Origin: Terriglobia bacterium
GTDB taxonomy: Bacteria; Acidobacteriota; Terriglobia; UBA7540
Direction: 5' to 3'
Length of the DNA stretch: 64,000 nucleotides
Assembly: GCA_035712365.1 (NCBI GenBank)
Contig: DASTAW010000029.1
Coordinates: 62,001 to 126,000 of the forward strand
The notes beneath the pieces were generated by a model. It saw nothing but the letters and a program-made list of their open reading frames with translations, was not told where the DNA came from and ran no database searches. Positions 7,862-16,259 of the stretch are shown piece by piece. Position numbers and translations under genes: made by a program. Each line of letters opens with the position of its first letter. Position 1 is the stretch's first letter.

Positions 7862-8881
7862 ATGAAGGTGGCAGCAGACAATCAACGCGTAATTACGCCG
7901 AGAGCTTTGACCGTCAAAGATGTTTTTGACCTTGTGCGGGAAGACCTCGAGAAGGTGGAAAAGGAGTTCTGCCAGCAGACGGTTTCAAGCATCGAGGCCA
8001 TTACTGAGATCGGCCAGTATCTGCAAGTGAGCGGCGGAAAGCGGTTGAGGCCCGTCCTGGTGCTGCTGGCCAGCAAGATGTTTGGTTTTGAAGGCGATCC
8101 GGCCATTCGCATGGGCGCGGCGTACGAGATGATCCATAGCGCGACGCTGGTCCATGACGACGTGATCGACAAGGCGGAAACCCGCCGGGGCCAGCCCTCC
8201 ATCAATTCACGCTGGGGCAACCACATGAGCGTCCTGGCGGGAGACTGGCTGTATATGCAGGCATTCAGCATCGCCCTGGCGGAGCGGAATTTCAAGATTC
8301 TTGACCTGCTGATCGGGCTTACCCAGGTGATGGTTGAAGGGGAACTGCTGCAACTGGCCTACCTCCGCAAAACGGACCTGACCGAGGACGACTATTTTGA
8401 ATTGACGTATCGCAAGACAGCCTGCCTGTTTTCAGCCTGCCTTCGAACGGGCGCCCTGCTTGCTGACCGTCCGGAGGAAGAGGAGAACCTTATCGCGTCA
8501 TACGGCATCAATCTTGGCCTGGCTTTCCAGTTGATTGACGACGTCCTGGACTTTACGTCTTCCGAAAAGAAGCTCGGCAAGCCCGTCGGCAATGACCTGC
8601 GGGAAGGCAAAGTGACCCTGCCGCTCATTTATCTTCTGCAGATGTGCGACCCGGTGGATGCAAAGAAGGTTTCCCGTGTTTTGGATGATGGTGGATTTGA
8701 GAATGTGGCGTTCGCCGAAGTTCTGGAAATGGTGGACCGTTATGGCGCCCTGGATGCGGCCCGGAGGAAGGCAAAGGAATTTGCCGACGAGGCCAAACGC
8801 TGCCTCCGCATCTTCCCGGAGTGCATTTACAAGGACGCATTGGTTTACCTGCCGGACTTTATCATTGCACGCGAATCCTAG
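7862..8881 (+). CDS. Polyprenyl diphosphate synthase (IspB/heptaprenyl type)
   Basis: The protein is a trans-isoprenyl synthase of about 340 residues. It has the first Asp-rich motif LVHDDVIDKAETRRG and the second LIDDVLDFTSSEKKLGKPVGNDLREGK. These bind Mg-diphosphate and the growing chain, making the quinone side chain or another long prenyl chain. The residues before the first Asp motif (AAYEMIHSATL) are small, consistent with a long product, but chain length cannot be set from sequence. The start is uncertain: ATG 7862 has AAAGG directly before it, a TTG lies at 7853, and a GTG at 7868 has better spacing. Confidence 0.88.
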   Translation: MKVAADNQRVITPRALTVKDVFDLVREDLEKVEKEFCQQTVSSIEAITEIGQYLQVSGGKRLRPVLVLLASKMFGFEGDPAIRMGAAYEMIHSATLVHDDVIDKAETRRGQPSINSRWGNHMSVLAGDWLYMQAFSIALAERNFKILDLLIGLTQVMVEGELLQLAYLRKTDLTEDDYFELTYRKTACLFSACLRTGALLADRPEEEENLIASYGINLGLAFQLIDDVLDFTSSEKKLGKPVGNDLREGKVTLPLIYLLQMCDPVDAKKVSRVLDDGGFENVAFAEVLEMVDRYGALDAARRKAKEFADEAKRCLRIFPECIYKDALVYLPDFIIARES

Positions 8882-8898
8882 TCTCTCCCGGTCCCTCC

Positions 8899-9492
8899 AT
8901 GCGGCATCGAGTTCCTTATGAAATTGAGATCAAGCTGAAGGTGGATGATCCGCGCGCTTTCAAAAAAAAGCTCAAAGAAAGCGGTTTCGTGATGGTCGAG
9001 CGCCGCCGCTTCGAGAGCAACCTCGTTTTCGACTTTCGCAATTCGCGTCTGCGGCGCTCACGGTCGCTGCTGCGTCTTCGGAAGACCGCGGGCCGCGATA
9101 TCCTCACCTTCAAGGGGCCTCCGCGTCCCTCAGATTCTTATAAGGTCCGCCCCGAAATTGAGTTGGAGGTCTGCGACGCTGAAACCTTGCAGTGCATCCT
9201 TAAATCGTTAGGTTTGCATCCGATATTCCGCTACGAGAAGTACCGTACGATCTTCGCTGAAAGGGGCCGGCGCAGGACCGCGGATACGCCGGTGGCGGCC
9301 CTGGATGAGACACCCATCGGCACTTACATTGAGTTGGAAGGTCCGGGGGGATGGATCGACCGGAAGGCCATGCGGCTGGGGTACCGCAAGAAGGACTACA
9401 TCAAGGCGAGCTATGCGGCGCTCTACCGGAAACAATGCCGCCGATGCGGGATCAGACCGGAAGACATGGTTTTCCTCCGCCACAAATCTTGA
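8899..9492 (+). CDS. CYTH domain protein (class IV adenylate cyclase-like)
   Basis: The 197-residue protein starts with YEIEIKLKV, the ExExK signature of CYTH phosphohydrolases/cyclases. It continues with basic strands (SLLRLRKTAG, LTFKGPP), EIELEV, YRTIF, TYIELEGP and a C-terminal GYRKKDYIKASYAALY. Such proteins hydrolyse triphosphates (thiamine triphosphate, inorganic triphosphate) or make cAMP. The frame is open further upstream into the preceding gene, but the family N-terminus argues for the ATG at 8899. It is 17 bp from the polyprenyl synthase stop, so co-transcription is likely. Confidence 0.85.
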   Translation: MRHRVPYEIEIKLKVDDPRAFKKKLKESGFVMVERRRFESNLVFDFRNSRLRRSRSLLRLRKTAGRDILTFKGPPRPSDSYKVRPEIELEVCDAETLQCILKSLGLHPIFRYEKYRTIFAERGRRRTADTPVAALDETPIGTYIELEGPGGWIDRKAMRLGYRKKDYIKASYAALYRKQCRRCGIRPEDMVFLRHKS

Positions 9493-9493
9493 T

Positions 9494-9521
9494 TTGGTTC
9501 TTGCGTGGGTTGGGTTATAAT
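9494..9521 (+). promoter_or_regulatory. Candidate sigma-70 promoter for tatA
   Basis: TTGGTT at 9494-9499 and a perfect TATAAT at 9516-9521 are separated by 16 bp. Transcription would start near 9528, leaving a leader of about 40 nt with the site AGAAGGAGC before the tatA ATG at 9568. Confidence 0.55.
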
Positions 9522-9567
9522 TGTATGCTATTCGTAATGTCGGTATCCGTACCAGAAGGAGCTTGAA

Positions 9568-9753
9568 ATGGAAGGTTTGCTTCAACCAACCCATCTGTTC
9601 TTCATCCTGCTGATCGTTCTGATCATCTTTGGGCCGGGAAAGCTGCCGGACCTTGGCCGGGGATTGGGCAAGGGTATTAGAGAATTCAAGGACGCCATTA
9701 AAGGCGGGATAGACAAACCGGTCAATAAAGCCGAAGAAGAAAAGAAAGCGTGA
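9568..9753 (+). CDS. tatA: TatA/E twin-arginine translocase subunit
   Basis: The 61-residue protein has one N-terminal membrane helix (LFFILLIVLIIF) followed by the FGPGKLPDLGRGLGKGIREFK hinge and amphipathic helix of TatA. A short charged tail completes it. TatA oligomers form the pore that exports folded proteins with RR signal peptides. It has AAGGAG well placed before the ATG. tatB and tatC are not adjacent. This gene matters here because at least eight proteins in the window carry TAT-type signals. Confidence 0.92.
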   Translation: MEGLLQPTHLFFILLIVLIIFGPGKLPDLGRGLGKGIREFKDAIKGGIDKPVNKAEEEKKA

Positions 9754-10030
9754 CCTATTCTCTCCTCCTGGTGAGTACCGCCGGCCCGATAGCTGTGGTA
9801 CAACTTCAAGGCCGTCCCCATTACAACAAGGGTCCTGGACTGAGAAGTTCCCGTTCCCCTGAGCGACCGGAGGCAGTTTCTCGCGGTCAGCAGAAATCCT
9901 TATCCGCGGCCTGGCGATTTCTGCCATGGGCCTCTGGATTCGCCGGGGCTCCGTCGCGTTGACTGAGAAATTCGCGCTGTGCTATAAATGAGAACGTCAG
10001 CCTACCGCTGCTCGGGCCGTGATTCCTCAT

Positions 10031-10105
10031 TCCTCGGTAGCTCAATGGTAGAGCATTCGGCTGTTAACCGAAGGGTTGCAGGTTCGAGTCCTGCCCGAGG
10101 AGCCA
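10031..10105 (+). tRNA. tRNA-Asn (GUU), CCA encoded
   Basis: Acceptor stem TCCTCGG/CCGAGGA, D-arm GCTCAATGGTAGAGC, anticodon stem TTCGG/CCGAA with loop CTGTTAA (anticodon GTT), and T-arm GCAGGTTCGAGTCCTGC form a full cloverleaf. The discriminator is G at 10102 and CCA is encoded at 10103-10105. Confidence 0.95.
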
Positions 10106-10250
10106 GTTTTTCGATCACTTAGCGAGACCGCGCATCCGTCTTCCTTCTGAGATGGTGACCAGCCTCTTATGTCATTCCTCCCGAATCCCTGACCGGCTCC
10201 AACCAATGAGCGCACCTGCCATCATACGAGTAGAAAAGCTCCAGCATCCT

Positions 10251-10470
10251 GGCAGGTTGTTGAAAAATTCATGTGGCGAGTCATTCCGAGGGCCGATGTT
10301 CATTTTCGGCCCGAGGAATCTGTTTTGGTTTCAGGGAATTGAAAGAAGCAGGTTCCTCGCGGAGTTTACCCTGATCCCCTTCTCCCTCCATGCGGGATCA
10401 GGGCAGTTCGCAAGCGGAGGGTGCACGGGCTCGAATGACACCCTTTCGAAACGTTTTTCAACAGCCGCCG
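10251..10470. mobile_element. MITE-like element with TGTTGAAAAA ends and CATTCCGAG core
   Basis: The ends are inverted repeats: GGCAGGTTGTTGAAAAA on the left, and GGCGGCTGTTGAAAAACG as the reverse complement of the right end. Internally GTCATTCCGAG (10280-10290) and GAGGAATCTG recur as in a related element at 32005-32135. No reading frame belongs to it. Target duplications are not obvious. Confidence 0.65.
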
Positions 10471-10475
10471 GGTAG

Positions 10476-10823
10476 AAGCACAACCGCAGACGGTGGAAGC
10501 GGCAGGTGACACTTGCATGGATGGTCGAGTACCGAGAAACCTCAACTTTATTGCTGTTTTCGTAAAATTCGCAACCATTCGAGGCAATGCGTAAATAGTT
10601 GTTGAAGTCATAAGCAAGTTAAGGCAAGCTTATGGCCCAAGCTGTCGCAGCGGAAACCCTGAAAGCCCTTACTGAGGAGAGTTCCAGCTTCTGAGGCCGA
10701 GACGAAACATGGTTTCAGGTATGGCCAGAACAGCAAGCTCGATATTCTGCGGGAGCACGTCCAGGCGCACGTGCTGACAAAAGCCAGTGGGCAGTGAAGC
10801 GGCAGAAGATGAGGGGGTTCGAG
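10476..10823. other. Intergenic between repeat element and acyltransferase gene
   Basis: No convincing gene is seen. The stretch is somewhat AT-richer near 10540-10620 and probably holds the promoter of the downstream gene, but no consensus hexamer pair stands out. Confidence 0.35.
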
Positions 10824-11966
10824 ATGGAAGGAGTTAAGGAGCGAGCGGCTAGACACCCAAAGGACGCGGTCCAATCCCCGGTGGTTGCGAGCCGGATTGC
10901 ATCGCTGGATTTCTTTCGTGGTCTGACCATGTTCCTGCTGATCGGGGAATCGACCGAGCTTTACTCGTTACTGCGACATCCGGCTCTACACGGCACCCTG
11001 CTTGGCTTCATAGGCTGGCAACTCGATCATCATCCCTGGAACGGCCTCCACTTCTGGGACCTGGTCCAGCCCTTCTTCATGTTTATCGTCGGTGTGGCGA
11101 TGCCTTTCTCCTTCGGCAGGCGATGGGAGCACGGCGACAGTTGGGCGAAGACCTTCCATCATGCCCTCCAACGGTCCGTGCTGCTGCTCTTCTTTGGCTG
11201 GGCGCTCTATTGCATCGGCCCGGGCCACATCACCTTCGAGTTGTGGAATGTGCTGGCGCAACTCTCTTTTACCTACCTCGTTGCTTTCCTGATGATGCGC
11301 AAATCCACGCGGACGCAAATTGGCTTTACCTTCCTGCTGCTCATTATCACCGAAGTGCTGTACCGGACGTGGCCGGTTGCAGGATTTAATCAGCCCTTCG
11401 TCCCGGACCACAACTTTGGCTCCTGGGTGGATTTGGCGATCATGCCACAGCTTTCTGCCGGACACTGGGTAGCGTTCAACGCAATACCGACGACGGCACA
11501 CACCATGTGGGGGGTACTGGCCGGATGCGTGCTGAAGAGCAGCCGCACCCACTGGAACAAGATCAAGACGCTGGTTGTTCCGGGACTCATTGGCGTCATC
11601 GTCGGTTTTTCGCTGAATCCCGTGGATCCGATCATCAAGCGTATTTGTACCGCTTCCTTTGTGATTGTCAGCGGCGGTTTTTGTCTGCTGGCTCTGGCGC
11701 TTTCCTACTGGCTGATTGACGTGAAAGGCTGGAAGAAGTGGGCCCTCTTCTTCAACATCGTGGGGATGAATCCGCTTTTCATTTACCTGTTTACGAACAG
11801 CTATGGGGCGGAGTGGTTCCACAGGATCGCACAGCCCTTCACCATGGGGTTGTTTGGCTGGGCGGGGCAGCTCACAGGAGAAATAGTAACCAGCGTCGTC
11901 GTCTGGGGCATGCTCTGGTACGTCTGTTACTGGTTGTACAAGAAAAGGATCTTCATTAAGATTTGA
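10824..11966 (+). CDS. HGSNAT-like membrane acyltransferase (DUF5009/DUF1624 type)
   Basis: The protein of about 380 residues has ten or so hydrophobic helices and the N-terminal signature RIASLDFFRGLTMFLL, typical of bacterial relatives of heparan-alpha-glucosaminide N-acetyltransferase. That enzyme passes an acetyl group across a membrane to a terminal glucosamine. HHPWNGLHFWDLVQPFFMF contains the His/Asp region shared by the family. AGGGGG precedes the ATG at 10824, although the frame opens at 10794. It stands upstream of a DUF4380 protein and a PQQ dehydrogenase on the same strand, which fits a role in amino-sugar handling. Substrate is inference. Confidence 0.75.
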   Translation: MEGVKERAARHPKDAVQSPVVASRIASLDFFRGLTMFLLIGESTELYSLLRHPALHGTLLGFIGWQLDHHPWNGLHFWDLVQPFFMFIVGVAMPFSFGRRWEHGDSWAKTFHHALQRSVLLLFFGWALYCIGPGHITFELWNVLAQLSFTYLVAFLMMRKSTRTQIGFTFLLLIITEVLYRTWPVAGFNQPFVPDHNFGSWVDLAIMPQLSAGHWVAFNAIPTTAHTMWGVLAGCVLKSSRTHWNKIKTLVVPGLIGVIVGFSLNPVDPIIKRICTASFVIVSGGFCLLALALSYWLIDVKGWKKWALFFNIVGMNPLFIYLFTNSYGAEWFHRIAQPFTMGLFGWAGQLTGEIVTSVVVWGMLWYVCYWLYKKRIFIKI

Positions 11967-12275
11967 CCCCGCAAGATAGCGGGACGCCGTGTTATGTGGA
12001 CCGGGTCCAGTCGAGGCTTGATGCGCCGAAATCCGAGCCCGAGATTGCGGCGTTTCTGCTTCCTGGAAACGCCGGGCTTCCGGCCGCTGCGCCCAGAGAT
12101 GTTCCCCCGGTTTCCCCGCAATGCAGGAAGCTCGATCGCGAACGGGAATGAACTGCGTTTCCGCATATGGGCGCTTTAGATTCGGGTCCGGGTAAGGCAC
12201 ACAGGTCTGGTGCTCCTGATTTTCACGTCAGGATGTTCCCCGCGCAGCCTGTATCCCAGGGTGGGTGGAGGAGTC

Positions 12276-13685
12276 ATGCGATTGCGTGTGGCGGCCGTCG
12301 CGGTGTTGGCGCTGAGTTTTAGCCTGATATCTGCGGCATTTGCAGTTGGTCAGCAGGATGCCCCAGCGAGCGTCTGCACCGTTCAGCAAGCAGACTTTCA
12401 CGGCTGGAAAGCCGAGCAGATTTCGAACCAGTGGACGACACTGACCATCGTTCCGCAACTGGGCGGACGGTTGATGCAGGTCGAATTCGGCGGTCATCCT
12501 TATTTGTTTGTAAATCCCCAATACTATGGCCAGTATTTGCCTCCTTCCGAAGGAGCGGCCAAGGGCAAATGGTTCAACTACGGCGGCGACAAGGACTGGC
12601 CCCTGCCCGAAGGTTCCGAGGATGAGCAACACTGGGCGAGCGCCCGCTCCGACGTGCTGGACGACGGTGAATATTCACTAAAGGTCATCTCGCAAGGCAC
12701 GCAGTGTGCCGTCCAGTTGGAGGGTCCCTCTGACCCCAGGACGGGCCTTCAGTACTCACGCGTGATCAGCCTTGGCGCGAGTTCTCCGCGCATCACATTT
12801 CACGCAGTGATGAAGAACATCACCGGACATCCGATTGATTGGTCCATCCAATCGGTTTCCCAGTATGACACTGCCGACCCGCGCGACAAATCGCAATACA
12901 ACCACCAGTTCTGGGCGTTTACGCCCGTCAATCCGAACAGTTCTTATCTTGAAAGCTATCACGTACGCAGCGGACCGGCCGATCACCCCTCGTTTTCCAT
13001 CCGCGACGGCAGCCTGTTTGCTTTGCATTGGAAGTACCTGGAGGCGGAGGTCTGGCTGGATTCGCCGGCCGGTTGGGTGGCGGTTGTGGATGGCTTGCGG
13101 CAATATGCTATGGTGGAGCGCTTCAAATACCAAAAGACGGAAGAGTATCCCGGCAAAGCGTCGGTTATTTTTTACCTGAACGGGGCCAGGCTCCATCTCG
13201 ACCAGAATGGCATGCCCGCACTGCGGCCGTTGAACGCGCTGGACACGCCATACTACATGGAAGCGGAGTTAAACAGCCCAATGGTACATCTTCCAGCGGG
13301 AGGGACCTACGCCTTTGACACCGAATGGTTCCCGACCCGCGTGGGAGAGAACTTCAAGACCGTCAATGACGCCGGGTTGGTCAGCAATCCGCTGACGGTG
13401 ACCGAGACGGCAGGCGGCCTGAAGCTCGGAGGATCGTTTGGCGTATTCTACGCGGGACATCTGATTGCTCATCTCTACGACCGCGGAGGAATGCCGGTCA
13501 CCGACGTTCCTCTCATGGACGTTTCTCCTCTCGAGCTGGTAAAGCTCGACAAGACCATCGAGGTCCCGCCGGGCGTGGCCTGGCTTTCGGTCCACCTGGT
13601 GGACGCAGAGGGTTCGGATCGCGGAGCGCTGGGCGAGGTCCACGTGAATCCCCAGGAGACAATTCAACTGAATGAACCGCGCTAA
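12276..13685 (+). CDS. DUF4380-like exported protein
   Basis: The 469-residue protein has a signal peptide (MRLRVAAVAVLALSFSLI, cleavage near AAFAVGQ). The start of the mature part, LTIVPQLGGRLMQVEFGG, with LFVNP and KWFNYGGDKDWPLPEG, resembles the DUF4380 beta-sandwich, a fold related to galactose mutarotase and seen in carbohydrate-linked proteins. GGAGGAG lies just before the ATG at 12276. Its stop overlaps the start of the PQQ dehydrogenase by 14 nt, so the two are translationally linked. Binding or modification of sugars outside the cytoplasm is a reasonable guess only. Confidence 0.6.
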   Translation: MRLRVAAVAVLALSFSLISAAFAVGQQDAPASVCTVQQADFHGWKAEQISNQWTTLTIVPQLGGRLMQVEFGGHPYLFVNPQYYGQYLPPSEGAAKGKWFNYGGDKDWPLPEGSEDEQHWASARSDVLDDGEYSLKVISQGTQCAVQLEGPSDPRTGLQYSRVISLGASSPRITFHAVMKNITGHPIDWSIQSVSQYDTADPRDKSQYNHQFWAFTPVNPNSSYLESYHVRSGPADHPSFSIRDGSLFALHWKYLEAEVWLDSPAGWVAVVDGLRQYAMVERFKYQKTEEYPGKASVIFYLNGARLHLDQNGMPALRPLNALDTPYYMEAELNSPMVHLPAGGTYAFDTEWFPTRVGENFKTVNDAGLVSNPLTVTETAGGLKLGGSFGVFYAGHLIAHLYDRGGMPVTDVPLMDVSPLELVKLDKTIEVPPGVAWLSVHLVDAEGSDRGALGEVHVNPQETIQLNEPR

Positions 13686-15315
13686 AGCAACTTTGCTTCT
13701 CGGGATTGGGATTCTCCTTCTGGTTTCGCTCCCATGCTTTGGACAGCGGGGCCCCGTCTCCGCACGTATTGACGTGAACGAGCGCGATCTGCTGGCCAAG
13801 CCCGTCGGGGCGAACTGGACCTCGTACAACGGCGACTATACCGGCCGGCGCTATTCGAGCCTCTCGCAGATCACTCGCGAAAACGTCGACCGTCTCCGCG
13901 CGCAATGGGTATTCCATTCGAGGAATTCCCAACGGATGGAAGCGACCCCCGTTGTGATTAACGGCGTAATGTACATAACCAGCGCCAACGACGCCTATGC
14001 GCTAGATGCGCGCACGGGCCGGATGCTGTGGAGCCACACCCGCCCGATCACCACAGGCCTGATCGAAGATGCCTCCGCGCACCACAACCGGGGCGTCGCC
14101 GTCTGGCGTTCCAGGGTTTACATGGAAACTGACGATGCTCACCTCCTGTGTCTGGATGCCCGCAGCGGCAATCTGATCTGGGACGTGACGTTCGGAGACA
14201 TCAAGGAGAACCCTGCAAACGGCGCCACCAGCGCCCCGCTGATCGTTAACGGCAAGGTGATTATTGCCCCCGCCGGCGGCGACGCGGGGGTGAGAGGGCG
14301 GATTGAAGCGTTCGACGCAGAGACCGGCAAACTTGTGTGGAACTTCTGGACCATTCCAGGACCGGGTGAACCGAACTTTGGCACCTGGGGCGATGGCGAC
14401 ATCTGGCAGCACGGTGGCGCCACGGCCTGGATGCCGGGAACGTACGATGCCGAGACGAACACTCTCTACTGGGGCACCGGAAACGCGGCCCCGGACTTTG
14501 AAGGATCGCAACGCCCTGGGGATAATCTATATAGCGCCTGCGTGCTGGCGCTCGATCCCGATTCCGGAAAGCTGAAGTGGTATTTTCAATTTACTCCACA
14601 CGACCTGGGCGATTTTGATGCCGTCGAAACGCCTGTCCTCATCGATGGCAGTTACAAGGGCGAGCCGCGAAAGCTGCTGGTGGAAGCAAACCGCAACGGC
14701 TTCCTCTACGTGCTCGACCGGACGAATGGCAGGTTTCTCGGCGCTACTCTATTCGAACCGTCGGTTAATTGGGCCAAAGGCATTGACGCCCATGGCCGGC
14801 CAATAACCACCGGCGTGATTCCCACTCCAGATGGAACAAAATTTTGCCCGGGTATTGTGGGCGCCACCAACTGGTTCTCGCCATCGTACAATCCCCAGAC
14901 GCACCTTTTTTATTTCATGGCCCTCCGCACCTGCAACATCAGCCGCGCCACGCCTCAGCCTTTTGTCAAAGGCGAGAGTTATTACAACACGGGTGTTGAA
15001 CGCGTCCCCGGCGAGCAAGGGCAGAAAACCTTTGTGGCCTTTGACGTCGCCAACGGGAAAATCGCATGGCGCTATCCTCAGATCGGCAGAGGCAACTCCT
15101 GGGGGGGAACGATGACCACGGCAGGAGGCCTGGTCTTCTTCGGCGACGATGCCGAAAGTTTTGAGGCCATTGACGCACGCGACGGCACACCGCTTTGGCA
15201 TTTCAATACGGGACAGGAGATGCACGCTTCCCCCATGGCTTATGCGGTGGACGGCAAGCAGTATGTTGCCATCGCCGCAGGAAGCGACATCTTCAGTTTT
15301 GCCTTGCCGGATTAA
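13672..15315 (+). CDS. PQQ-dependent dehydrogenase (methanol/ethanol/glucose family)
   Basis: The 547-residue quinoprotein has a Sec signal peptide (LLLGIGILLLVSLPCFG) and the repeated Trp-docking motifs of the eight-bladed propeller (DARTGRMLWSH, DARSGNLIWD, DAETGKLVWNF, DPDSGKLKWYF). It oxidises an alcohol or sugar in the periplasm and passes electrons to a cytochrome c. Asp314 (in DLGDFD) aligns with the catalytic Asp and Asp316 with the extra ligand seen in lanthanide-dependent members. It lacks a C-terminal haem domain, so a separate cytochrome is needed; one lies at 18126. An SD-like AGGAG is 13 nt from the ATG. Confidence 0.88.
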   Translation: MNRAKATLLLGIGILLLVSLPCFGQRGPVSARIDVNERDLLAKPVGANWTSYNGDYTGRRYSSLSQITRENVDRLRAQWVFHSRNSQRMEATPVVINGVMYITSANDAYALDARTGRMLWSHTRPITTGLIEDASAHHNRGVAVWRSRVYMETDDAHLLCLDARSGNLIWDVTFGDIKENPANGATSAPLIVNGKVIIAPAGGDAGVRGRIEAFDAETGKLVWNFWTIPGPGEPNFGTWGDGDIWQHGGATAWMPGTYDAETNTLYWGTGNAAPDFEGSQRPGDNLYSACVLALDPDSGKLKWYFQFTPHDLGDFDAVETPVLIDGSYKGEPRKLLVEANRNGFLYVLDRTNGRFLGATLFEPSVNWAKGIDAHGRPITTGVIPTPDGTKFCPGIVGATNWFSPSYNPQTHLFYFMALRTCNISRATPQPFVKGESYYNTGVERVPGEQGQKTFVAFDVANGKIAWRYPQIGRGNSWGGTMTTAGGLVFFGDDAESFEAIDARDGTPLWHFNTGQEMHASPMAYAVDGKQYVAIAAGSDIFSFALPD

Positions 15316-15339
15316 TGGAGTGCCGTGCCCCAGGAATGG

Positions 15340-16221
15340 TCAGATCGTGCTCTGGCCTCCTATGGCTGGTGATGAAAGAGATCCGGTGCGACGGGCGCCG
15401 TAATCGGGCGGAGACATCAGCGCCACAGCGTATTTGAAGCGGCTGCTGTCTTTCTGTCCAATTCTTGCCAGGCTGCCGCGTGCCACGGCCAGGCTCCGGT
15501 AGTAATCATCGTAGTGAAATCCCGTTTCACCCCTCCACATGGGGAAAACCGCGCAGGCTTCAACCCAGCGGTTGAAAACGTCGCTGACGTCCAGATAGAT
15601 ATCCTGCCGGAAGCCCTCCGCGTCCTCCCAGTTCTCAGCAAACAGAAGCTTACCCACCGAATGGGCCGTGTCTTTTCGTTTGATTCCTGGAAGCCCGGCA
15701 TAAAAGATCGCATCGTCCACGATGTTGTAACAGGCGCGATGGTCCTTGTGGTAGCTGCCCTTCCAATGCGTGATGATGATTTCCGGCTTGTGCTGCCGGA
15801 TGGCGTCGCACACCGCGAAGCGCGCTTCCTCGTCGTCGGGAAGTTCGCCGTCGGGGTAGGAAAGATAGGCCGTCTGTGCTCCCAGGATTTTGGCTGCCTT
15901 GCCGGTGGCCGATACCTGCATAGCGCCGTATTCCGCCTCTGCAATGGCCGGATTGCCCCGCTCGCCGTGGGTGAGGTTGAGAAAAATTCCCCGGCCCCCT
16001 GTGCTCACCTGACGGCCCACCGCTGCGCCCATGGTGAACAAGGCGTCTCCCGGATGAGCGGCAATGGCCATCAGCATGCCTGGCGCGGACTGCTCGGGGG
16101 TGTTTTCGGAAGGTCTCTGCCCAGGATTAGCACCGGGTCGGGCGCTGCCTGTTCCCACGGAAAGCGCGGCAGCCCCCATCCCAAGTTCTTTCAAAACGTC
16201 CCGGCGGGAGTGGTGCTTCAT
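15340..16221 (-). CDS. PIG-L family deacetylase, TAT-exported
   Basis: The 293-residue protein starts with a twin-arginine signal (HHSRRDVLKELGMGAAALS). The mature part has AAHPGDALF, the zinc site that usually reads HPDD, here with Gly in place of the first Asp. THGERGN, SYPDGELPDD and the second zinc motif HKDHRACYN follow. PIG-L enzymes remove acetyl from N-acetylglucosamine-type groups. The frame is open to 16338, but only the ATG at 16221 gives a signal peptide at the N-terminus. It lies 38 bp downstream of the SelA-like gene on the same strand, suggesting an operon. Confidence 0.85.
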   Translation of the reverse strand: MKHHSRRDVLKELGMGAAALSVGTGSARPGANPGQRPSENTPEQSAPGMLMAIAAHPGDALFTMGAAVGRQVSTGGRGIFLNLTHGERGNPAIAEAEYGAMQVSATGKAAKILGAQTAYLSYPDGELPDDEEARFAVCDAIRQHKPEIIITHWKGSYHKDHRACYNIVDDAIFYAGLPGIKRKDTAHSVGKLLFAENWEDAEGFRQDIYLDVSDVFNRWVEACAVFPMWRGETGFHYDDYYRSLAVARGSLARIGQKDSSRFKYAVALMSPPDYGARRTGSLSSPAIGGQSTI

Positions 16222-16259
16222 AGGAATTAGCTTTCGCGTTCTGCCGCCACAGTAGGGAA

